Below, piece by piece: positions 5,870 to 8,609 of a DNA stretch of 8,609 nucleotides. Source of the DNA: Acidimicrobiales bacterium (GTDB taxonomy: Bacteria > Actinomycetota > Acidimicrobiia > Acidimicrobiales > Poriferisodalaceae); the NCBI GenBank assembly GCA_030749275.1, contig JASMKJ010000391.1:1-8609 (forward strand). Reading direction: 5' to 3'. Below the pieces are notes generated by a model that searched no databases, was not told where the DNA came from, and saw only the letters and a list, made by a program, of their open reading frames with translations. The position numbers and the translations under genes are program-made. The first letter of the stretch is position 1. Each line of letters starts with the position of its first letter.

Positions 5870-7339
5870 TTGAGTCACGAAACTGGCATCGTGGCGGAGG
5901 TGCAAGAGAGCAATCCCTCTGGGATCTTCCGCGGTTGGTTCGTCTTAGCTGGCCTCTTTGTGACCATGACAGTCACGTCGGGTCTCGGGTTTTATGCCCA
6001 GGGAGTATTCCTTGACGCGCTTGTAGTGGAACAAGGGTTTAGCGTCAGCATCGCAGGAGCCGGAACAGGAGTGTTCTTTGCAACCTCCGGTATAGCCGGC
6101 TATTACGCGGGTGGGCTTCTTTCGAAATTTGATGCGCGGCTGGTTATGACCGTCGGTTCGCTCGCTGGCGCCATCGGCCTCGCTTTGATGGGACAGGTCC
6201 GAAACGAAGTTCAGATGGTCCTCGTGATGGTGATCTTCGGAAGCGGTTTCGCCTTAACCAGCCTGGTTCCCAGTTCCACCATTGTGACTCGCTGGTTCGT
6301 TCGGAAGCGATCCATCGCCCTCTCCATCGCGTCGTCTGGCTTGTCCCTTGGGGGCATAGCGATAAGTCCCGTCATCGCCACCATCATCGACGCTGATTCT
6401 TTGATCTATTGGGCACCCCGTATGGCAATCGCGTTCCTCATCGGGATGTTGCCCGCTGTCTGGTTCTTGATTCATCCAGCACCCGAACCGCTCGGTCTTC
6501 GACCCGATGGAGACCCGCCGGCAGCTCCTGGGTCACCACCAGCGCAACCGTCAGGTGTCGACTTCAAAGAAGCAGTCACATCACGCTATTTCGTTCTCAT
6601 TTCCGTCACGTTCATCATTGTCATGGCTGCTCAGGTTGGTGCTATCCAGCACACCTTCAAGATGACCAAGGACCGTATTGACATCGACACGGCCCGCATG
6701 GCCCTCATGGTCTTGAGTGGCACGAGCGTCGTGGCAAGGATTTTGGGTGGTTTCGCCGCGACGAAGATTTCGGTGACTCGATTAACCGCTTGGTTGATGG
6801 GCGTTCAGTCAATAGGCATAGCTGTGCTGGCTTTCGGCGAAACAAGGTTAGCGATTGTGATTGGATCGGTGATACTGGGCGCCTCGATGGGGAACTTACT
6901 TATGTTCCACCCACTGCTACTCGCGGATGCTTTCGGGGTGAGGGACTACTCACGTATATACGGCATGGGTCAACTGCTCATGATTTTCGGAGTCGGCAGT
7001 GGTCCTTTCTTGGTCGGCTTAATTCGAGACCTATCCAGTTATCGGGTCGCTTTTGTGGTTCTCACGGTATTCGCGGTGGCAGCGGTCGCATTTTTGTTCG
7101 CTTCAGGCAAACCACCTAATCCAACTCCCCAAGTGGGCGATGCGGCACGGGTCGAAAGCGGTCGCGATTCGTTCACCAAGCAGGCACGAACGCTGACTCC
7201 GCCACACCTCATTGAACAACCAGAGGCCCGCCCAAGGCGACGCATCGCAGTCGTTGACCGTGGTTCCGTGATGAACAGCGCCGACTTTCCGATGTCCGAG
7301 GAGCCGGACAGAGAAATACCGCTGAAAGCTTCCGACTAG
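5870..7339 (+). CDS. MFS transporter, 12 transmembrane segments, with long hydrophilic C-terminal tail
   Basis: 489 residues, probably an inner-membrane carrier taking up an organic acid; the layout resembles monocarboxylate/oxalate-formate type MFS proteins. Hydrophobic segments begin at residue 22 (GWFVLAGLFVTMTVTSGLGFY) and come in two blocks, about 22-202 and 239-412. Between them is a Pro-rich cytoplasmic loop (203-232). A loop like MFS motif A follows the second segment (KFDARLVMTVG, 86-96), and RWFVRKRSIALSIASSGLSLGG (141-162) is typical of the family. The last 77 residues (413-489) are hydrophilic, rich in Pro, Arg and acidic residues, and unusual for this family. The start is uncertain: TTG 5870 has no good Shine-Dalgarno site, no ATG is in frame nearby, and GTG 5891 would still precede the first membrane segment. 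The divergent MDR gene and the downstream acyl-CoA dehydrogenase suggest the cargo is a substrate of this locus. Confidence 0.87.
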   Translation: MSHETGIVAEVQESNPSGIFRGWFVLAGLFVTMTVTSGLGFYAQGVFLDALVVEQGFSVSIAGAGTGVFFATSGIAGYYAGGLLSKFDARLVMTVGSLAGAIGLALMGQVRNEVQMVLVMVIFGSGFALTSLVPSSTIVTRWFVRKRSIALSIASSGLSLGGIAISPVIATIIDADSLIYWAPRMAIAFLIGMLPAVWFLIHPAPEPLGLRPDGDPPAAPGSPPAQPSGVDFKEAVTSRYFVLISVTFIIVMAAQVGAIQHTFKMTKDRIDIDTARMALMVLSGTSVVARILGGFAATKISVTRLTAWLMGVQSIGIAVLAFGETRLAIVIGSVILGASMGNLLMFHPLLLADAFGVRDYSRIYGMGQLLMIFGVGSGPFLVGLIRDLSSYRVAFVVLTVFAVAAVAFLFASGKPPNPTPQVGDAARVESGRDSFTKQARTLTPPHLIEQPEARPRRRIAVVDRGSVMNSADFPMSEEPDREIPLKASD

Positions 7340-7464
7340 ACAGCCATTTAGGTTCACTTCGAGCGCGCGTTAGCTCCACGAATCACTCGGCGATTAGCAT
7401 TCAGTTTTCTTGGGGCACCACCACTGCGTCGCTACACCGCGACGAGCCCAAGCTAGGAGTAGCA
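7340..7464 (+). other. Intergenic gap between MFS and acyl-CoA dehydrogenase genes
   Basis: 125 bp without a supported gene. It contains TAGCAT (7395-7400), a possible but unsupported -10 box, and a small stem CGTCGC-TACACC-GCGACG (7427-7444). No T-run follows the stem, so an intrinsic terminator is not supported. Whether the acyl-CoA dehydrogenase is read through from the MFS gene or has its own promoter is open. Confidence 0.4.
7455..7459 (+). promoter_or_regulatory. Shine-Dalgarno site of the acyl-CoA dehydrogenase
   Basis: AGGAG with a 5-nt spacer before ATG at 7465; it fixes the start of the last gene. Confidence 0.7.
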
Positions 7465-8609
7465 ATGAGTATCGACTTCAGTCTCTCGCCTGAGCTCGAA
7501 GAAATTCGACTCAAGATCAGAAGCTTCATCGACGAGGAGGTGAAACCGGTAGAAGAGGTCATTGAGCGCGACAAGCTTGACCAAAGCGATCGAAGTCAAT
7601 ACGTGTCGCTGCTTGTAGCTATGCGCAAGAAAGCTTTCTCTGAAGGCCTGTGGCTTCCCCACATGCCCAAGGACTGGGGTGGGATGGGGTTAGGACACGT
7701 CGAACTGGCGATGGTTCAAGCCGAAGCCGCCAAGTCGCACTACGGACCTTGGGTTCTGAACTGTCAGGCACCAGACGAGGGCAATATGCATACCCTGCTG
7801 CACTGGGGAACTGAAGAACAGCTAGAGAAGTACCTCAAACCTCTTTGCGAAGGGCGAGCAACCTCTTGTTTCGCCATGACCGAACCGGAAGTCGCGGGTT
7901 CGGACCCAACCCTGATTCAAACAAGTGGGTATGAAGACGGCGACGAATGGGTAATCAGTGGACATAAGTGGTTTATCTCCAACGCTCACAGAGCAAATTT
8001 CGCGATTCTGATAGTGAGGACTGAGGAAAATCCTGACATCCCTCAGGCCGGTAATTCAGCTTTCATTGTTGATTTACCTCATGACGGGTGGACTGAGGTT
8101 CGCGAGGTTGAAACCATGCACGGCGGCACCGGTCACAGCGAAATCCTCATTGAAGATATGCGGCTTCACAGAGACCAGATGTTGGGTGGTCGAGGCCAGG
8201 GGCATTTACTTGGCCAATACCGGCTGGGTCCAGCACGTCTCGCTCATTGCATGCGATGGATCGCTCAAGCCGAAACAGCGCTAGACATGATGGTTGACCG
8301 ATCACTTAACCGCTTCGCTCACGGGTCCCTATTGGCCGAGAAGCAGGGCATTCAATGGATGATCGCTGACAGCACTATGGAGCTCTATCAAGCGAAACTC
8401 ATGGTCCTGCACGCTGCGTACAAGATTGATCGGAAAGAGGACTTCAAAGCAGAGGTGTCGATGGCGAAGCACTTTGTTGCGAACATGCTCGGCCGGGTAA
8501 TTGACCGATCGATTCAAGTTCATGGAGCTCTGGGATACTCGACAGACACTCCGTTAGCCCACATGTATCAGCACGCCCGATGGGCTCGCTTCGCAGACGG
8601 GGCAGATGA
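7465..8609 (+). CDS. Acyl-CoA dehydrogenase family protein, ACAD10/11-like, 3' end missing
   Basis: 381 codons are visible and the frame is open at the right edge; perhaps 20 residues are missing judging from family length. These FAD enzymes form the 2,3-double bond of an acyl-CoA and pass electrons to an electron-transfer flavoprotein. Visible: an N-terminal helical domain (1-130) with LPHMPKDWGGMGLGHVE (64-80); the FAD/substrate segment CFAMTEPEVAGSDPT (135-149); ISGHKWFISNA (164-174) in the beta domain; ETMHGGTGHSEILIEDMRL (216-234); GPARLAHCMRWIAQAETALDMM (255-276); and QVHGALGYSTDTPLAHMYQ (351-369), ending ARWARFADGAD (371-381). The FADG(A/P)D ending resembles the ADGPDEVH of ACAD10/11 rather than the EGT-type ending of short- and medium-chain enzymes. 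AGGAG 5 nt upstream fixes the start. No CoA ligase or enoyl-CoA hydratase is in view, so the acyl-CoA source is unknown. Confidence 0.92.
   Translation, partial: MSIDFSLSPELEEIRLKIRSFIDEEVKPVEEVIERDKLDQSDRSQYVSLLVAMRKKAFSEGLWLPHMPKDWGGMGLGHVELAMVQAEAAKSHYGPWVLNCQAPDEGNMHTLLHWGTEEQLEKYLKPLCEGRATSCFAMTEPEVAGSDPTLIQTSGYEDGDEWVISGHKWFISNAHRANFAILIVRTEENPDIPQAGNSAFIVDLPHDGWTEVREVETMHGGTGHSEILIEDMRLHRDQMLGGRGQGHLLGQYRLGPARLAHCMRWIAQAETALDMMVDRSLNRFAHGSLLAEKQGIQWMIADSTMELYQAKLMVLHAAYKIDRKEDFKAEVSMAKHFVANMLGRVIDRSIQVHGALGYSTDTPLAHMYQHARWARFADGAD

Noticed and set aside
7366..7381. GAGC...GCTC hairpin after the MFS gene as a terminator
   Set aside because: The stem has only four base pairs and no T-run follows, so an intrinsic terminator is not supported.

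Overview
The window holds eight protein-coding genes, six complete and two cut by the window edges, packed with almost no free space. No RNA gene, mobile element, CRISPR array or transcriptional regulator gene is visible. Sampled lines give a GC content near 55% (an eye estimate). The first gene resembles mycobacterial LldD2 as I remember it. Two genes carry a TAGAAT/TAGAGT -10-like box directly before an ATG with no Shine-Dalgarno site, as in leaderless transcripts. Together these suggest an actinobacterium, perhaps an environmental heterotroph of moderate GC, but this is inference. A Chloroflexi-type environmental lineage is not excluded.

Layout. (1) 1-1157, minus: FMN-dependent alpha-hydroxy-acid dehydrogenase of the LldD type, cut at the left edge. 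(2) 1204-3752, plus: a LigA-like small subunit, a LigB-like class III extradiol ring-cleavage dioxygenase with intact metal ligands, and a class III PLP aminotransferase related to AGXT2/beta-alanine-pyruvate transaminases. (3) 3742-5737, minus: a DenD-like extended SDR, preceded in transcription order by a zinc-type medium-chain dehydrogenase (MDR). (4) 5870-8609, plus: a 12-TM MFS carrier with a long hydrophilic C-terminal tail, then an acyl-CoA dehydrogenase close to the ACAD10/11 group, cut at the right edge.

The genes form alternating divergent and convergent blocks. They meet at two short divergent regulatory regions (1158-1203 and 5738-5869) and at one convergent 11-bp overlap (3742-3752). 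All encode small-molecule catabolic enzymes or uptake. A plausible reading is one catabolic locus for an aromatic or N-containing cyclic compound: MFS uptake, oxidation of alcohol or hydroxy-acid groups (MDR, SDR, LldD-like), extradiol ring opening (LigAB-like), amino-group transfer, and oxidation of an acyl-CoA. The set does not match any complete pathway I know. It lacks the LigC dehydrogenase, LigI/LigJ hydrolases and LigK aldolase of the protocatechuate 4,5-cleavage route. The dioxygenase-plus-aminotransferase unit is the most interesting part. The substrate cannot be named from sequence alone.
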